This document shows, in pieces, positions 52,126-53,650 of a stretch of 53,650 nucleotides of DNA (positions within the stretch are counted from its first letter, which is position 1; each line of letters begins with the position of its first letter). The notes below the pieces were generated by a model. It did no database searches. It saw only the letters and a list, made by a program, of their open reading frames with translations, and was not told the DNA's origin. The stretch lies in assembly GCA_018398765.1 (NCBI GenBank), contig JAHBMJ010004770.1, forward strand, positions 23,929 through 77,578, read 5' to 3'. Origin of the DNA: Chromera velia (taxonomy: Eukaryota; Sar; Chromeraceae). Position numbers and translations under genes: made by a program.

Positions 52126-53096
52126 ATGGGGGGGGACAGAGCTCCTCCGGCTCACAAGACTCCCCTCCTCTCTGTCAGACGTATGGAAATAGACACGTCA
52201 GCACCTGCAGAGCCACCCTCGACGGTGCTTCCCCCTGCAGGGCATATGGGGAGAAGGGGCATTGGGACAAAGCCCCTGTCTGCAAGAAGAATGGGGGGCA
52301 AGGGACCAGGGAGGGGGGGCGCAGCAGCGCCTGACCACGCTTAGGCTTTGAGAAGGGTGTGCAAGTTGGGGGGGGGATCCGCCTTGAAAATTCTTTCGCC
52401 CCGGGGCCCCTCAGTGATGACGATGACACAGGCAGAAAGGAGGAAAGGAAGGAGCATGTGGGGGCAGCGGGGAGCAGAGGGGAGTCAAGATGGGTGTGAA
52501 AAAAGAAGTCCCCTGTTGCCGATACTGGTTGCAGTCAGCATTTGATTGGGGAGGATCTCGAGGACTCGATTGTATCCCGCAGGCCCTGTGAGTTCAGGTA
52601 TAAGGAGGCCTCGGAGGGAGAAATGGTATGTACTGAGGAGGTGTAGGCATCACCTCTGCTTGAGGGGGTGGACGGAGAGCCCGTTCGTCCTCTTCTGAGA
52701 GGGGCTTTCAAATCGTCAGTCCCTGTGTCTCTCTTCTCAGTGAGGGGTTGCAGGATGCAGAAAGTGGACCCTCCCTTTTGGGTTGAATTTCCTGGCAAGG
52801 GGGGTGGTGCAGTGAGAGCTTGTTTGTATGAGAGAGATGAGGTGCATGTAGTACGTGTTCTCTCTCCGTCGTCTTCTTCTCCTCCCTCTGAATCTTATTT
52901 GAGTGCAGACAGAAAGGACTGTGTGTACCTGACCATTGTTTCAGATTCTTTTTCTTTTATTTCTTCAGGCGCCGATGAGGCTGCTAGGGAGTGGATACCC
53001 GACAAGGTGAAGCTTTCTATCTTATGGTTACAGCAATGCACAGAGATTCAAGTATTTTTTAGATTCGAACTTGACTTTTTAATCCAAACTTTTTAG
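52092..53096 (+). pseudogene. Zinc-knuckle and aspartic-protease region, broken by three stops
   Basis: The frame carries CQTYGNRHVSTC (52173 on) and CRAYGEKGHWDKAPVC (52236 on). Both resemble retroelement CCHC knuckles in which the second Cys is now Tyr (TAT at 52182 and 52245). After an acidic linker (DDDDTGRKEERKE) comes VADTGCSQHLIG at about 52515, the D-T-G active-site triad of retropepsins followed by a typical C/A-S-x-x-[LF]-I. In-frame stops are TGA 52332, TGA 52497 and TAG 52644. The region after the protease (to 53096) is not recognised. The frame ends where AT-rich repeats begin. Confidence 0.55.
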
Positions 53097-53100
53097 GTGT

Positions 53101-53345
53101 TTTCGAAACAACATTTCATGTTTTAAATTTATGTTTAGATATCTTTGAAATTTTATCAAACAGATTTTTAATTTTTCAGGTTTGTTTGAAACAAAATTTT
53201 ATCCTTTAAATTTATGTTTATAGATACATATGTTTAAAATTTTATTAAACAGATTTTTAACTTTTTAAGTCTGTTTGAAACAAAATTTTATATGTTTCAA
53301 ATTTATGTTTATATATATGTTTAATATTTTATCAAACACATATCG
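53101..53345. repeat. AT-rich tandem repeat, about three units of 83-91 bases
   Basis: The word AAATTTATGTTTA recurs at about 53125, 53208 and 53299, and each unit also carries a GAAACAAAATTTTAT and a TTTATCAAACA-like segment. It starts right where the retroelement frame stops. The remaining bases to 53650 are AT-rich with homopolymers and no gene. Confidence 0.75.
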
Positions 53346-53650
53346 AACACATTTTTACGTTTTAGTACATAACTGAAATAAAGTGAAACACAAATCTTAT
53401 CCTACGATATCCTATCCTATAATATACTAGGCCTATCACAGAGAAAAAAAAATAATTAAAGCCAATTCTCGCGTAATTTTTTTTTTTAGGCAGTGGACAT
53501 AGCAAACAACTGTTGTTTAGGTGTTGCATAAGTATTGTTTGAGTATTGCACAACTATTATCAACTGTTGCTTTAGTGTTACACAAAAAATAAAAAAATAA
53601 TTTAGGCAACTTTTCAGTTTTTTTTTTTTTACTGTGATACGCCTAGATAA

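Larger units (their letters stand above)
51091..53096 (+). mobile_element. Decayed LTR-class retrotransposon, gag to protease part
   Basis: Two overlapping frames carry, in order, a gag-like region (51091-52125), two zinc-knuckle-like motifs (52173-52290) and a retropepsin-like DTG site (52521-52529), the gag-knuckle-protease order of LTR retrotransposons. The frames overlap at 52092-52125, so gag and pol were probably joined by a frameshift, or an indel has moved the frame. Six in-frame stops interrupt the two frames. No reverse transcriptase, integrase or LTR is seen before the window ends; the DNA turns AT-rich and repetitive at 53097, so the element may be truncated there. I infer it is dead. 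Confidence 0.6.

Noticed and set aside
51412-52646. Stop-codon reassignment (TAG and TGA read as amino acids)
   Set aside because: Both TAG and TGA interrupt the retroelement, the zinc-knuckle Cys residues are lost as well, and the nearby host genes end at normal stops, so decay is the simpler reading.

Overview
The window is nuclear DNA of an intron-rich eukaryote, most probably a photosynthetic alga with a complex (secondary) plastid. A chromerid such as Chromera is my best guess, but this is an inference and nothing in the sequence names the species. The evidence is: many short exons with GT donors and pyrimidine-rich AG acceptors; eukaryote-only genes (TFIIA large subunit, ORC3, an EF-hand/WD40 protein); an IspE kinase with a signal-plus-transit type leader; and long AT-rich, repeat-filled spacers between GC-richer gene islands. 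There are no operons. One 22-base N run (33234-33255) and single Ns at 34899 and 38498 mark assembly gaps.

Layout. 1-9 kb: AT-rich spacer, then plus-strand exons I can only partly join (a Cys-containing two-exon model, a coiled-coil exon with a frame break, two calcium-binding EGF exons), lying among copies of a duplicated block. 9.3-12.5 kb: TFIIA large subunit, minus strand. 13.4-25.8 kb: a gene of about 28 exons for an EF-hand plus WD40 protein, plus strand, head-to-head with TFIIA. 26.9-29.3 kb: an intronless HerA/FtsK-like P-loop ATPase, minus strand. 29.9-31.3 kb: plastid-targeted IspE, plus strand, head-to-head with the ATPase. 31.3-36 kb: tetranucleotide repeats, tRNA-like short repeats, an unidentified decayed reading frame and a dead LINE-type element. 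36.7-38.4 kb: a papain-like cysteine peptidase fused to leucine-rich repeats. 41.2-44.9 kb: ORC3, minus strand. 46.5-48.6 kb: a protein of 18 tandem Cys/His repeats ending in an HNH-like nuclease domain. 51.1-53.1 kb: a decayed retrotransposon with gag, zinc-knuckle and aspartic-protease parts, then an AT-rich tandem repeat.

The housekeeping genes serve separate functions (transcription, replication, isoprenoid synthesis, probable cilium or scaffold) and show no shared pathway. The most unusual material is the Cys/His-repeat-HNH gene, the peptidase-LRR fusion, the intronless HerA-like ATPase, a retroelement whose visible lesions are all compatible with C:G to T:A changes, and a splice donor set in which C is the commonest base at intron position +3. 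Gene models were made by hand from reading frame, splice-site and phase agreement; exon edges are best estimates.
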